A stretch of 64,000 nucleotides of DNA from Rhodoblastus sp963828185 (GCA_963828185.1 CAWHDV010000002.1:558001-622000); one strand, 5' to 3'. Counted from the first letter of the stretch, positions 1 through 9,566 are shown. The notes: a model not told the origin generated them from the sequence alone. A program made the numbers and translations.

Positions 1-81
1 AATGTCGCCGGTGGTCTGCGGGGTGATATTGGCGCGGTCCTCGAAAGCGGCGTCGATGATGGTCGCGAGCGCGTGCGGCAT
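1..81 (-). CDS. dapD: Tetrahydrodipicolinate N-succinyltransferase, N-terminal fragment
   Basis: Only the first 27 codons lie in the window; the gene continues past the left edge. The minus strand reads MPHALATIIDAAFEDRAN and then ITPQTTGDI, which matches the conserved start of DapD (the IIDxAxEDRANI pattern). DapD succinylates tetrahydrodipicolinate in the lysine/diaminopimelate pathway, in the cytoplasm. The ATG (79-81 on the complement) is preceded by a CGAGG ribosome-binding site about 8 bases away, which supports the start. The catalytic left-handed beta-helix part is not visible, so the identification rests on the N-terminus alone. Confidence 0.85.
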   Translation of the reverse strand, partial: MPHALATIIDAAFEDRANITPQTTGDI

Positions 82-420
82 GGGGATTACCTCGAATGTT
101 TGCTTGCGCTGGTTTCGGGGTTTGAGGCGGATAAGTCAAGTTGGCGCTGCGCGCCTGCTGTCGCAAAGTCAGCCCCGGCGCTGCGCTGGAGGACGGCGAC
201 ATGGGGCGGACGGCGGCCGTCATCGATGGTCAGCTTCCGGCAGCGGATTGCGGTCGTTCGCCAACGTCACCTGTGAGGGAATTTTGGGTAAAACGCCTTT
301 GTGATCTTCCGAGGCGCTGGGACGGCAATTCAGACAAGCCGACTTCCGGGACGTTTGGGCGCGGGCGCGGAGCCGACAAGTCTGGTTATCGAGTCAGGCG
401 TCGTAATCACGGTCAAGGCG
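82..420. other. Intergenic stretch upstream of dapD and downstream of the binding-protein gene
   Basis: No gene is supported here. The overlapping plus-strand open frames have no recognisable domain, and their composition is that of antisense shadows. The part next to position 81 must hold the dapD promoter. A TTGACT hexamer on the minus strand near 135-140 could be a -35 box, but I could not find a convincing -10 partner. I saw no hairpin followed by a T-run after the binding-protein stop at 421. Confidence 0.5.
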
Positions 421-1788
421 TCACTTCAGTCCGATCGGCTGGTAGTGACCCTTCCCGTCGAGCATGGTTCCCCATACCTTGTGGATCGCCTGATGGTCGG
501 TGGGGCCGAATTGGATCGGCACGCCCAAGCCGATCTCGAGGTCGTGGATCCCCTCCAGCGTATCCACAAGCTTCTCGGAATTCGGAGACGGACCGGCGCG
601 CTTCAGCGCCTCGACCATGATCTTGCCGTCGATGTACCCCTCGAACGACACATAGTCGGCCTGTTCAGACGGGAAATGTTTGGTGAGGGCGTTGCGGTAT
701 TCCAGGGCGAGCGTCGAGTACCCGTCCGGAGCCGGGACGACCTGCGTCACGACGACGCCTTCCGCGAACCTCGGACCGAGCAGCGTCAATTCCTCGGCGA
801 GGGCGCTACTCCCCACGAAGGAGACGTTGGTGTAGATCAGGTTTGGGTAGAGGTCGCGGGTTTTCTCGATGAACTTGGCGGCGGCCCGGTAGGCGGCGAC
901 CATCACGACGGCCTTGATCCCCCTGTGCTTGGCCAGAGTGGCGACGGCTTCGCCGACGTCGACCGTGTTGCGCTGGTAGTTGAGGCGCAACGTGCCGCCT
1001 CTGGCGCCGAGCGCCCTCATCGCCTTCTCCACGCCTTCGTAGCCGGAATCGCCGAACAAATCCTGCTGGGCGAAGACGACGATCTGGTCGGGCTTCAGGC
1101 GCCGAACCTTGACGAGGTAGTCGACGGCCGCATTGGTTTCCTCGGCGTAGCTGGCGCGATAGTTCAGGACATAGCGGTCGGGCGGGTCGCGCCGCAAAAG
1201 GTTGGCTCCGCTGAAGGCGCCGAAGAACAGCATCTGGTGCTCAAGCGCATAAGGCAGCGCGACCGCCGCCGTCGGAGTGCCGACGTCGCCGATCAGTCCG
1301 ACGACGCCGTCCTTTTCGCGCAACTTCTTCACCTGTTCGAGCGTGCGCGTCGGGTCGTAGCCGTCGTCGAGCGCGTCGAGCTCGAGGACCTGCCCATTCA
1401 CGCCGCCTGCGTCGTTCGCCTCGTCGAAGGCCGATTCGACGCCGACCTTCATCTGCGTGCCGAGTTCCTTGGCCGGTCCGCTCATTGCGCCGACCATGCC
1501 GAAGCGGATGCTGTCCTTGGCCGCCGACGCGAGCGCGCCGAACTTTTCCTTGAGAGCCGACCTGAGGTTCTGGGCGCCCTGCGGAATGGTTTCGCCGCCC
1601 GGAGTCTGGACGCCCGGAACGACATTCCCGAGATTTTGGGCCGAGGCCGGTCGCCCCAGGACCAGAGGGATCAGGAAAACCAGGCGGGCGAGCGTACGCG
1701 CCGACACGCGGGCCCCGAGCCTCGCTCGATTGGCTCCGGTTTCCGGCTCCAAGCGCCGGCCAAATTCCCAAGCATGCAATCTACGCAT
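421..1788 (-). CDS. ABC transporter substrate-binding protein, LivK/branched-chain amino-acid type
   Basis: This is a 455-aa periplasmic binding protein of the Leu/Ile/Val-binding (Peripla_BP_6) family. The mature part opens with a sequence of the form DSIRFGMVGAMSGPAKELG, continues with a GGVNGQ-type segment, and has the alternating alpha/beta pattern of the type I periplasmic fold. The N-terminus has a basic region, a hydrophobic stretch (LARLVFLIPLVLG) and a likely signal peptidase site after PASA. I start at the ATG at 1788, because the longer frame (to 1848) would put about 20 extra residues ahead of the signal peptide; AGAGG lies 11 bases upstream of this ATG. No permease or ATPase genes are next to it, so it is an orphan component here. 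The ligand is unknown; related proteins bind amino acids, amides or urea. Confidence 0.85.
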   Translation of the reverse strand: MRRLHAWEFGRRLEPETGANRARLGARVSARTLARLVFLIPLVLGRPASAQNLGNVVPGVQTPGGETIPQGAQNLRSALKEKFGALASAAKDSIRFGMVGAMSGPAKELGTQMKVGVESAFDEANDAGGVNGQVLELDALDDGYDPTRTLEQVKKLREKDGVVGLIGDVGTPTAAVALPYALEHQMLFFGAFSGANLLRRDPPDRYVLNYRASYAEETNAAVDYLVKVRRLKPDQIVVFAQQDLFGDSGYEGVEKAMRALGARGGTLRLNYQRNTVDVGEAVATLAKHRGIKAVVMVAAYRAAAKFIEKTRDLYPNLIYTNVSFVGSSALAEELTLLGPRFAEGVVVTQVVPAPDGYSTLALEYRNALTKHFPSEQADYVSFEGYIDGKIMVEALKRAGPSPNSEKLVDTLEGIHDLEIGLGVPIQFGPTDHQAIHKVWGTMLDGKGHYQPIGLK

Positions 1789-1883
1789 ATCGACGCCGAC
1801 CTCTATTGAATAGACATCGTTAATGCGGACTTCAAACGCGGCTGTCAACTTTTGGTTATTTAATAAGTTCAGCCACTTAGCTT

Positions 1884-1897
1884 ACTTAAGCTTAAGT
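1884..1897. promoter_or_regulatory. Perfect 14-bp palindrome in AT-rich spacer
   Basis: ACTTAAGCTTAAGT is identical on both strands. It lies in the AT-rich gap between the start of the binding-protein gene (1788) and the end of the PhzF gene (2028), about 96 bases upstream of the binding-protein start codon. The position suits an operator of that gene, but no partner regulator is nearby, so the role is inferred. Confidence 0.3.
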
Positions 1898-2027
1898 TTT
1901 ACTGCTAATTACGCCTATAATAAGGCCAACAGATGACTTTATAGCCATATTTGACCAAAATACCTGTCGATCCCCTTGAATTGTATGATACTCCGGCCGC
2001 GATGGCGCGGCGGCGCTTTCGACGACG

Positions 2028-2933
2028 CTACAGGATCAAGAATCCCTCGCCGACGATCACGCAGGCGCCGCCGACGCTCGCCTGCGTCAACTGGCCATCC
2101 GCAACCTGCAGGGTCAGCGCGATCAGGCTCGGGCGGCCGATGACAAAGCCCTGTTCGATGACGATCGTGTGCTCGCCGTCCTCCGGCTTCTCGAAGGCGC
2201 AGGCGACGGCTGAGAAGGCGCAGGCCGCCGAGCCGGTCGCCGGGTCCTCGGCCACGCCCAACCCAGGAACAAACACCCGCGCCTGGACATGATGCGCCGG
2301 ATCCGCCGTCTCGTTGGCGTAAACGCAGACCGCCGGCCGCTCGAGCGGAAAAGCATCGGCGAAGGAAGCGAATTTTGGCGCCAGCCGATGCAACGCGGCG
2401 AGGCCCGAGACGGGGACAAAGGCGAAAGGCAGGCCCGCCGAGGCGATGACGGGCGCATGGTCGTCAAAGCCGATCTCTTGCGCGTCGAGCCCGAGCGCTG
2501 CGGCGATGGCCGCGCGATTGTCGAGGCGTTCGCCGAGGAGTGGCGTCTGCGGCGCAACAAGGCTCGCCCGCGTCGCGCCGCGAAAGCGCGAGACGTCGCA
2601 GGCGACGAGGCCGATCTCCTCCTCCAGCACGATGTGCAGCGGCTGGCGCCCCAGCATGTCGGGCGCGCGCAAGGAGGCGATCAGGCAGGCCGCGCCGACG
2701 GTCGGATGGCCGGCGAAGGGCAATTCGCGCTGCGGCGTAAAAATGCGCAGCCGCGCCGAATGCAGTTTGTTGCGGGGCGTCAGGACAAACACGGTTTCGG
2801 AAAGGTTGAACTCGCGCGCGATCGCCTGCATCTGTTCAGGGCCGAGATCGTCGGCGGCGGAAACCACGGCGAGCGGATTGCCGGCCAGCGGACGATCCGT
2901 GAAAACGTCGAGGAGGTGGTAGGCGAGGCGCAT
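2028..2933 (-). CDS. PhzF-family isomerase/epimerase-like protein
   Basis: This 301-aa protein has the two-lobed diaminopimelate-epimerase fold typical of PhzF. The N-terminus has the family signature DVFTDRPLAGNPLAVV, the general acid/base glutamate in NLSETVFV (Glu46, equivalent to Glu45 of PhzF), the FAGHPTVGAA substrate loop, and in the second lobe an EDPATGSAA segment. Length is normal. It is the last gene of the minus-strand unit after psd-pssA, starting 9 bases beyond the pssA stop. No other phenazine genes are present, so phenazine synthesis is not implied. Most PhzF homologues outside phz operons have no assigned substrate. Confidence 0.9.
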   Translation of the reverse strand: MRLAYHLLDVFTDRPLAGNPLAVVSAADDLGPEQMQAIAREFNLSETVFVLTPRNKLHSARLRIFTPQRELPFAGHPTVGAACLIASLRAPDMLGRQPLHIVLEEEIGLVACDVSRFRGATRASLVAPQTPLLGERLDNRAAIAAALGLDAQEIGFDDHAPVIASAGLPFAFVPVSGLAALHRLAPKFASFADAFPLERPAVCVYANETADPAHHVQARVFVPGLGVAEDPATGSAACAFSAVACAFEKPEDGEHTIVIEQGFVIGRPSLIALTLQVADGQLTQASVGGACVIVGEGFLIL

Positions 2934-2941
2934 CGCGCGGC

Positions 2942-3820
2942 TCAGGCCCTGCCAGAGGGAGCGGGCGTCTCGCTGGCCGGATTTTTTGCGACCGTTTGGG
3001 CCTTGTCCTGCTCGGAAAGGCTGCGGAAGGCGCGGATCGAGAAGGGGATCATCGCCAGATAAGCGAGGCTCAGGGCGATCAGCACCTGCATCGGAAAGGA
3101 CGCCAGCAGCACCAGCGCGGCGGCGACGGCGAACAGCACGAAAATGAACTTTTCACGCGGCACTCTACCGATGCTCTTGCCGGAATAATGGGGTATGCGG
3201 CTCGCCATCAGCAGCGCCACGCCGATGACATAGGCGACTTCCAGCCAGGCCAGGCCGCGCGACGGCGGGATGTCCAGGGACATGTGGACATAAAGCGGCA
3301 GCAGCACGACGATCGCCCCGGCCGGAGCCGGCATGCCGGTGAAGAAGCGGCCCATCCACGCCGGCTTGTCGGGATCGTCGATCATCACGTTGAAACGCGC
3401 CAGCCGCAGCGCGGCGGCGATGGCGAAGAACAACACCGCCACCCAGCCCACGGTTTTGAGCTGGTGCAGCGACCACAGATAAAGCATGAGCCCCGGCGCG
3501 ACGCCGAAATCAATGAAATCGGCAAGCGAATCAAGCTCGGCGCCGAAACGCGACGAGCCCTTGAGCGCCCGCGCGATGCGGCCGTCGATGCCGTCGAGCA
3601 CGGCGGCGACGACGATGAACAGCACCGCGTTGTCGAACCGGCTCTCGATGGCGAAGCGGATCGCCGTCAGCCCGGCGCAAAGCGCCAGCAGCGTCACGAC
3701 ATTGGGAACGACGAAGCGCAGGGGCAGCCCGCGCAGGCCGCGCGGCTTGAAGCTCGCGCGCGCGGGACCGGACTGCGGCGCCAGATCGGCGTCCAATTCG
3801 TCGTGCATGTCGGCGCCCAT
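2942..3820 (-). CDS. pssA: CDP-diacylglycerol--serine O-phosphatidyltransferase
   Basis: PssA makes phosphatidylserine from CDP-diacylglycerol and serine in the inner membrane, the step before Psd. The 292-aa protein has the CDP-alcohol phosphotransferase signature D-x2-DG-x2-AR-x8-G-x3-D-x3-D, visible as DGIDGRIAR, then a glycine, then AELDSLADF. Six or so hydrophobic segments follow. The long open frame reaches 3958, but the ATG at 3820 is chosen because it begins one base beyond the psd stop codon (3822-3824) and gives normal family length; MHDELD at 3808 is an alternative. Translation is probably coupled to psd. Confidence 0.93.
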   Translation of the reverse strand: MGADMHDELDADLAPQSGPARASFKPRGLRGLPLRFVVPNVVTLLALCAGLTAIRFAIESRFDNAVLFIVVAAVLDGIDGRIARALKGSSRFGAELDSLADFIDFGVAPGLMLYLWSLHQLKTVGWVAVLFFAIAAALRLARFNVMIDDPDKPAWMGRFFTGMPAPAGAIVVLLPLYVHMSLDIPPSRGLAWLEVAYVIGVALLMASRIPHYSGKSIGRVPREKFIFVLFAVAAALVLLASFPMQVLIALSLAYLAMIPFSIRAFRSLSEQDKAQTVAKNPASETPAPSGRA

Positions 3821-3821
3821 G

Positions 3822-4520
3822 TCAGCCGACCTTGAAATGGCGCTCGGGCTCGCCGGGCCGGAAATCGGCCAGCACGGTTTCGCCCGCGACGGTTTTCGCG
3901 CCGAGGCCGACGAGGATGCGCGCGCCGGCCGGCATGTAGACATCGACGCGCGAGCCAAAGCGGATCAGCCCGAAACGCTCGCCGACGCCGAGGCTCTGGC
4001 CTTCCTGGACGAAGGAAACGATGCGCCGCGCGACAAGCCCGGCGATCTGCACCACGCCGAAACGGCCGAGGTTGGAATCGATGATCAGGCCGTTGCGTTC
4101 GTTGTCTTCGCTCGCCTTGTCGAGATCGGCGTTGACGAACAGGCCCGGCTTGTAGGCGATGCGCGAAACCCGGCCCGTCACGGGGGCGCGATTCACGTGG
4201 CAGTCGAACACGTTCATGAACACGCTGACGCGCTGCATCGGATCCGACCCAAGACCAAGCTCCGGCGGCGGCGCGAAGGCGCCGATCGAGCAGACGAGGC
4301 CGTCGGCGGGCGAGACCACGAGACCATCGACCACCGGCGTCACGCGCGGCGGATCGCGGAAGAAATAGGCGCACCACAGCGTGGCGAACCCGCCCAGCCA
4401 GCCGAGCGGCGCCCACAGCCAGTGCAGCACCAGCGCGACAATCGCGAACAGCGCGATGAAAATATAGCCTTCCGGATGGATGGGGGTGATCTGCTTGCGG
4501 ATCGAGTCGAAGATCGACAT
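3822..4520 (-). CDS. psd: Phosphatidylserine decarboxylase proenzyme (short form)
   Basis: Psd converts phosphatidylserine to phosphatidylethanolamine at the inner membrane. The protein is 232 aa, the size of the short proteobacterial form. It has two N-terminal membrane segments (GYIFIALFAIVALVLHWLWA and the following stretch), the conserved VSPADGLV and NVFDCHVNR motifs, and the self-cleavage Gly-Ser in RFGSRVDVY near residue 188, where the pyruvoyl group forms. It lies immediately before pssA in the same direction, so the two genes that make phosphatidylethanolamine are one unit. Confidence 0.95.
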   Translation of the reverse strand: MSIFDSIRKQITPIHPEGYIFIALFAIVALVLHWLWAPLGWLGGFATLWCAYFFRDPPRVTPVVDGLVVSPADGLVCSIGAFAPPPELGLGSDPMQRVSVFMNVFDCHVNRAPVTGRVSRIAYKPGLFVNADLDKASEDNERNGLIIDSNLGRFGVVQIAGLVARRIVSFVQEGQSLGVGERFGLIRFGSRVDVYMPAGARILVGLGAKTVAGETVLADFRPGEPERHFKVG

Positions 4521-4619
4521 GGGCGGGCGACACTCATCGAGAAGCGAAATTGCGCGCTGGTTATGGCGCCAAACGGCGGCAAAGTCACGCTGTCGCGCCC
4601 GCGCCGGTCAATGCCCCCG

Positions 4620-4826
4620 TCAATAATGCGGCGGCGGCTTGTCGGGCGCGGTGCGCGCGCTCAATCCCTGCACTTCTTCGCGCAGGCGCAAAACTTCGCG
4701 CGTCAGCGCGTCGATCCGCTTCCATTGCTCGGCGACGGCGTCGCTCAATTCGGTCAGCGCCCGGTCCTGGTGGGCGCTGTGCGCCTCCAGCGCGTCAATG
4801 CGGGCGTGCTCGTCCGTTGCGGTCAT
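4620..4826 (-). CDS. slyX: SlyX family protein
   Basis: This 68-aa acidic protein is almost entirely a coiled coil with leucine/alanine heptads (DALEAHSAHQDRALTELSDA and onward). It ends in PPPHY, the hallmark C-terminus of SlyX proteins. The molecular function of SlyX is not established in any organism as far as I know. It follows mutL by 16 bases in the same direction. A strong alternative identification is unlikely given the C-terminal motif. Confidence 0.85.
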   Translation of the reverse strand: MTATDEHARIDALEAHSAHQDRALTELSDAVAEQWKRIDALTREVLRLREEVQGLSARTAPDKPPPHY

Positions 4827-4842
4827 GATCGGGTCCGTTTTT

Positions 4843-6691
4843 TCATCGCCGTCCGAACAGCTTTTCGATATCGGCGAGCTTCAGTTCGACATAGGTCGGG
4901 CGGCCGTGGTTGCATTGGCCCGCGCCCGGCGTGCGCTCCATTTCGCGCAACAGCGCGTTCATCTCTTCCGGCGCGAGACGCCGGCCGGCGCGCACCGAAT
5001 GATGGCAGGCCATGGTCGCCAGCACATGGTCGAGCTTCTTCTCCAAGGGCGCCGCCTGCCCGTCTTCGGCGAGCGAATCCGAGAGATCGCGCAACAGCGG
5101 CTCGACCGCGCCGAGCTTCAGCGCGGCGGGGGTTTCATGCACCGCCACGGCGCCGGGACCGAAAGGCTCGATCATCAGCCCCAGCGAGGCGAACAGCTCC
5201 GAGGCCTCGATCAGCCGCGCGGCGTCGGCCTCGCCGAAATCGACGACAAGCGGGGACAAAAGCGCCTGGCGCGCGACGCCGCTTTGCGCGCGCTCGCGCT
5301 TCAAGCGCTCATAGACCAGGCGTTCATGCGCGGCGTGCTGGTCGACCAGCACCAGCCCGTCGCGCGTCTGGGCGACAATGTAGGTTTCATGGATCTGCGC
5401 CCGCGCCGCGCCAAGCGGCGCCGCCAGGTCGTCGGGCTCAGGCGCCTGTTCATGCGCCCGCGCGTCGGCCCAGGGCTCAGGTTGGTAGAACGGCTCCGCC
5501 TGGTGGAACGGCTCAGGTTGGGAGAATGGCGCGGCCTCGTAGATCGCCTGGTCGTGGTCGCTCATGCCCGGCGCGGCGGGCGAGGCGCGCCAGTCCCAGC
5601 CTCCCGGCTGAGCCGGGCGCGAAAACAGGACCGACTGCGGGCGCTGGTTGAGCATTTGCACGGCTTGCGCGGCATGGCTCGTCGTCGCCCGGTGCAGGGC
5701 CGAGGCCAAGGCCTGCTTGAGCGCGCCGATGACGAGGCCGCGAATGAGGCCGGGATCGGCGAAGCGCACTTCGGCCTTGGCTGGATGGACGTTGACATCG
5801 ACCATTCCGGCCGGGCATTCGAGGAACAGCGCGAGGCTTGGATGGCGGTCGGAGGACAGGTAATCCATGTAGGCGGCGCGGATCGCGCCGGCGATCTGGC
5901 GGTCGCGCACCGGGCGGCCGTTGACGAAGACATATTGGGCGAGCGCATTGGCGCGGTGCCAGGTCGGCAGGCCGGCGAAGCCCCACAGCTTCACGCCGTC
6001 GCGCTCCGCCTCGACGGCGAGCGCGTTGTCGCGAAAATCGCGCCCCAGCACTTGAGTGAGCCGCGCCAGCAGGCCGTCGCGATCTCGCGGACAGGCCTGG
6101 TAATCGAAACCGGCCAGCCCCTCGCCGCCGAGCGAAAAGCGCACGTCGGGATGCGCCATGGCGAGACGCTTGACGACATCGGCCACAGCCTGCGCCTCGG
6201 CGCGCTCGCTCTTCAGGAATTTCAGCCGCGCCGGCGTCGGCGGCGAACAGGTCGCGGACCTCGATGCGCGTTCCCTGCGCCAGCGCCGCCGGCGCCAAGG
6301 CGCCGACCGCGCCGAATTCCACCCGCAGGCGCGCGCCTTGGCCCGCGCCCTTGGCGCGCGAAAAAATCTCCAGCAGCGCCACCGAGCCGATCGACGGCAG
6401 CGCCTCGCCGCGAAAGCCGAGCGTGGCGATATTGCCCAGATCGCCGTCGGGGATTTTCGACGTGGCGTGGCGTTCGATGCTGAGCGCGAGATCGGCCTCG
6501 TCCATGCCGAAACCGTCGTCGATGACGCGGATCAGATTGCGGCCGCCGCCCTCGATCGCCACGTCGATGCGGCAGGCGCCCGCGTCGAGCGCGTTTTCGA
6601 CCAGTTCCTTGACGGCGGCGCTCGGCCGCTCGACCACCTCGCCGGCGGCGATGCGGTCGGCCAGGATGGGATCGAGCCGGCGGATGGTCAT
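4843..6691 (-). CDS. mutL: DNA mismatch repair protein MutL, interrupted by a +1 frameshift
   Basis: MutL links mismatch recognition by MutS to strand incision. The N-terminal GHKL ATPase part (from 6691) has RIAAGEVVERP, ELVENALDAG, DDGFGM and TLGFRGEALPSI. The C-terminal part has DQHAAHERLVYE, the DQHA-x2-E-x4-E metal site of endonuclease-type MutL, and ends in NHGRPTYVEL-type sequence. The two halves are in different frames. Removing one base at about 6238 restores ATPARLKFLKSERAEAQ, the expected family sequence, giving about 615 aa. As written the ATPase domain would be cut off after about 150 residues. Because eight other genes here carry the same kind of lesion, I take it as a probable sequence error. 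Confidence 0.9.
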
Positions 6692-6705
6692 CGGGCGTAT
6701 TTGCT

Positions 6706-8007
6706 CTACGCGCCGGCTTCGGCCAACCCTTCCGGCCGGCCGACAACCACCACCAAAAGGCTGGCGTCGCCGATCAGCCTTCTGGCGACGCGCTTGGCGT
6801 CGTCGAGCGTCACCGCCTCGACTTCGGCGTTGCGGCGGTCGAGATAGGAGGCGTCAAAGCCCTCGCGCTGCAATTGCAGCAGATGCCCGGCGATCTTGGT
6901 CGACGTGTCGAAACGCAGGGCGTAGGAGCCGGTGATGAATTTCTTGGCCTTGTCGAGTTCGTCCGCCGTCGGGCCTTCGTTGGCGAGGCGCGCGCATTCC
7001 GCCTCGATCACCGACAGCGATTCGCCCGCGCGCTCGTTCTTGGTCGAAGTGGCGCCGATCAGCGTCGGGCTGAACTCGGCCGTGCCGAGCGTGGAATAGA
7101 CCGAATAGGTCAGGCCGCGCTTTTCGCGCACTTCCTGGAACAGGCGCGAGGTGAAGGAGCCGCCGCCAAGGATATGGTTCACCACCATGGCCGCGATGTA
7201 ATCTCTGTCAGCGCGGGCTATGCCCGGCCGGCCGAAGCGGATGTTGGCCTGCGGCACGTCGAAATCGACGACGATGCGCCGCCCGAGGCCCCCGACCTCG
7301 ATCGGCGGGATCGGCGCAAGCCCGGCGCTAGCCGGCAGGCCGGCGAACACCGCGTCGAGATGGGCGGCGAGGCTTTGGGCATTGATCGCGCCGACGACCG
7401 AGATCTTCAGCGTGTCGCGCGCCAGCAGTTTGCGGTGCAGGGCCACGAGATCGTCGCGCGTGACCGCCTCGATCTCGCCGAGCTCGCCGCGCGGCGAGCG
7501 CGAATAGGGGTGATCAGGCCACGCGGCGCGCCGCCAGGCCTGCGCCGCCATCGAGTTGGGCTCCTTGGACTCGCGCTTGAGCATGGCGTTGAGCTGGCCG
7601 CGCACCCGCTCGAGCGGCGCCTGATCGAAACGCGGCGCGTTGACCGCCAGCGCCAGCAGTTCGAACGCCTTGCCGACATGGCGCGACAAGGTCTGCATAT
7701 GGCCGCCGAATTCATCGCGATCGACATTGAAGCTCATGCGGATGGCGTGATCGTCGAGCGCCCGGTGGAAGGCTTCCGCGTCGAGATCGCCCGCGCCCTC
7801 GTCGAGCAGGCCGCCGAGCAGCGCGCCCGCGCCCGCCTTGCCGGCCGGGTCCTGCGCCGCGCCGCCGGCGAAGGAAAACTCCATCGCCACCAGAGGCACG
7901 GCGTAATCCTCGACCAGCCAGGCGGCGATGCCGCCGGGGCTCGTGACATGCTGGACGCGCTCGGCGCGCGAGACGGCTTTGGCGGGAGCGTTCATCGGAC
8001 TTTTCAT
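6706..8007 (-). CDS. M16 family peptidase-like protein, non-catalytic (beta-type) subunit
   Basis: This 433-aa protein has the two-domain M16 (pitrilysin/processing-peptidase) fold. Visible features include an R-Y/L segment GGLLDEGAG, the FGRPGIARADRDY region, and the glycine-rich ILGGGSFTSRLFQEVREKRG with the following YSVYS that are characteristic of M16 C-terminal domains. The HxxEH zinc motif is absent, so it resembles the inactive partner of the catalytic subunit encoded just upstream (8084-9520). The pair probably forms a heterodimer like bacterial PqqF/PqqL-type or mitochondrial processing peptidases. The first Met (8007) or Met5 could be the start. No signal peptide is clear. Confidence 0.85.
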   Translation of the reverse strand: MKSPMNAPAKAVSRAERVQHVTSPGGIAAWLVEDYAVPLVAMEFSFAGGAAQDPAGKAGAGALLGGLLDEGAGDLDAEAFHRALDDHAIRMSFNVDRDEFGGHMQTLSRHVGKAFELLALAVNAPRFDQAPLERVRGQLNAMLKRESKEPNSMAAQAWRRAAWPDHPYSRSPRGELGEIEAVTRDDLVALHRKLLARDTLKISVVGAINAQSLAAHLDAVFAGLPASAGLAPIPPIEVGGLGRRIVVDFDVPQANIRFGRPGIARADRDYIAAMVVNHILGGGSFTSRLFQEVREKRGLTYSVYSTLGTAEFSPTLIGATSTKNERAGESLSVIEAECARLANEGPTADELDKAKKFITGSYALRFDTSTKIAGHLLQLQREGFDASYLDRRNAEVEAVTLDDAKRVARRLIGDASLLVVVVGRPEGLAEAGA

Positions 8008-8083
8008 CTTTCCATAGCGAAGCGGGAACCGGCGCGTGAAACCGAAGGATCCCCAACGAATGCGCGTCAGGACAAAACCTGGA

Positions 8084-9520
8084 TCAGGCGGCGGCTTCTT
8101 CCTTGAGCAGGTAGCCGGTGACGGCGCGCTTCCGCTCTAGCCATTTCATCGCCGAGGCGACGTCCTCGACCGTGACCGCCTCGATCCGCGCGCTCCAGCC
8201 CAGCACCTCTTCGACCGTCTCGCCATTGGCGAGCGCCGCGCCGAACCAGCGCGCCAGGCTCGCCTGGTTGTCCTGCGCATAGACGGCGTCGGCGACGAGC
8301 CTTGTCGCGGCCCGATCGACGTCCTCGCGGCTGACGCCGTCGCGCGCGACCTCCGCCAGCACCGTGTCGATGGCGCGCTCGAGCTGTTCGAGCGACACGC
8401 CGTCGGCCGGCATGGCGTAGATGAAGAGGCGGCTGTCATCGAGCGCGTCGGCGTAATAATAGACGCCGGCGGTAATGGCGAGCTTCTGCTCCAGCACCAG
8501 CCGGCGATAGAACAGGCTGGTCTGGCCGCCGCCGAGATGGTGCGCCAGCACGTCGAGCGCCTCCGCCTCGCCCTTGCGCGCCGTGCGGGCGGAGGGGACG
8601 AGATAGATGCGCTCGAGGGACGGCTGCTCGACCTTCGGGTCGGCAAGCTTCACCAGCCGCTCCGCGCGGGGCTCGGGCTCGCGCGGACGCTTGCGCACCG
8701 GCGCTTCGCCGCGCGCCGGAATCTTGCCGTAGGTCTCGCGCGCCAGGGCCTCGACCTCCGGCGCCTCGACGTCGCCGGCGACGACGAGGACGGCGTTTTC
8801 CGGCGTGTAGAAGCGGCTGTAATAGTCGAGCGCGTCCTGCCGGTCGAGCGTCTCGATCTCATGGCCCCAGCCGATCACCGGCACGCCATAGGCGTGATGG
8901 GTGTACAGCGCGGCGTTCATCGCCTCGTCGAGCTGGGCGGCGGGGTCGGTGTCGGAGCGCATGCGCCGCTCTTCCAGCACCACGTCGCGCTCGGGCGCGA
9001 CAATGTCGTCGGTCAGCGTCAGCCCGGTCATGCGGTCGGCCTCGAACTCCATCACCACGCCGAGATGTTCGCGCGCCACGCGCTGGAAATAGGCGGTGAA
9101 GTCGTAGGAGGTGAAGGCGTTCTCCTGGCCGCCAAGCTCGGCGACGAGATGCGAGAACTCGCCCTGCTTGTGCTTGTGCGTGCCCTTGAACATGAGGTGT
9201 TCGAGGAAATGGGCGATGCCGCTCTTGCCGCGCGGATCGTCGGCCGAACCGTTGCGGTACCACACCATATGCGTGACGACGGGGGCGCGATGGTCGGGGA
9301 TGACCACGACATCCATGCCATTGTCGAGCTTGAAATGGTTGACGCGCGGGCCGGCGTGGCGCCCCTCCCCGGAGCCATTCGGCGGCTGCTCATGCGCCGC
9401 GTTGGGGTGGGGAGCGGAGACCGTTAATGCCACTTTGCGCCGTCCTGTCCTGCGGGTGATCGATTGCACCAATATAGAACGCCAAAGCCGGAACGACAGC
9501 CCCGGCTCCGCAAAAATCAT
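8084..9520 (-). CDS. M16 family zinc metallopeptidase, catalytic subunit
   Basis: The inverted zinc motif HFLEH is present in GIAHFLEHLMFKGT, with a downstream glutamate in the VLEERRMRSD region that would complete the site. The flanking sequence (GLDNGMDVVVI-like strand, ELGGQENAFTSYDFTAYF) is typical of bacterial M16 peptidases. The 478-aa frame begins with about 30 residues (from 9520) that are poorly conserved in character, and the GTG at 9433 is a plausible later start. It is followed at 8007 by its likely inactive partner. Role: degradation of peptides or small proteins, probably in the cell envelope or cytoplasm; the substrate is not indicated. Confidence 0.88.
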   Translation of the reverse strand: MIFAEPGLSFRLWRSILVQSITRRTGRRKVALTVSAPHPNAAHEQPPNGSGEGRHAGPRVNHFKLDNGMDVVVIPDHRAPVVTHMVWYRNGSADDPRGKSGIAHFLEHLMFKGTHKHKQGEFSHLVAELGGQENAFTSYDFTAYFQRVAREHLGVVMEFEADRMTGLTLTDDIVAPERDVVLEERRMRSDTDPAAQLDEAMNAALYTHHAYGVPVIGWGHEIETLDRQDALDYYSRFYTPENAVLVVAGDVEAPEVEALARETYGKIPARGEAPVRKRPREPEPRAERLVKLADPKVEQPSLERIYLVPSARTARKGEAEALDVLAHHLGGGQTSLFYRRLVLEQKLAITAGVYYYADALDDSRLFIYAMPADGVSLEQLERAIDTVLAEVARDGVSREDVDRAATRLVADAVYAQDNQASLARWFGAALANGETVEEVLGWSARIEAVTVEDVASAMKWLERKRAVTGYLLKEEAAA

Positions 9521-9566
9521 GAACCGGCTGTTGCAGCCGGCTTTTCACGGTGTCGCTTGTGAAGCC

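Noticed and set aside
301..1809. A 502-aa open frame on the plus strand
   Set aside because: It is the complement of the binding-protein gene, which has a signal peptide and family motifs; the plus frame is charge-rich shadow sequence.
2028..2933. Phenazine biosynthesis locus
   Set aside because: Only a PhzF-fold protein is present; no other phz genes occur nearby, and this fold is widespread with unknown substrates.
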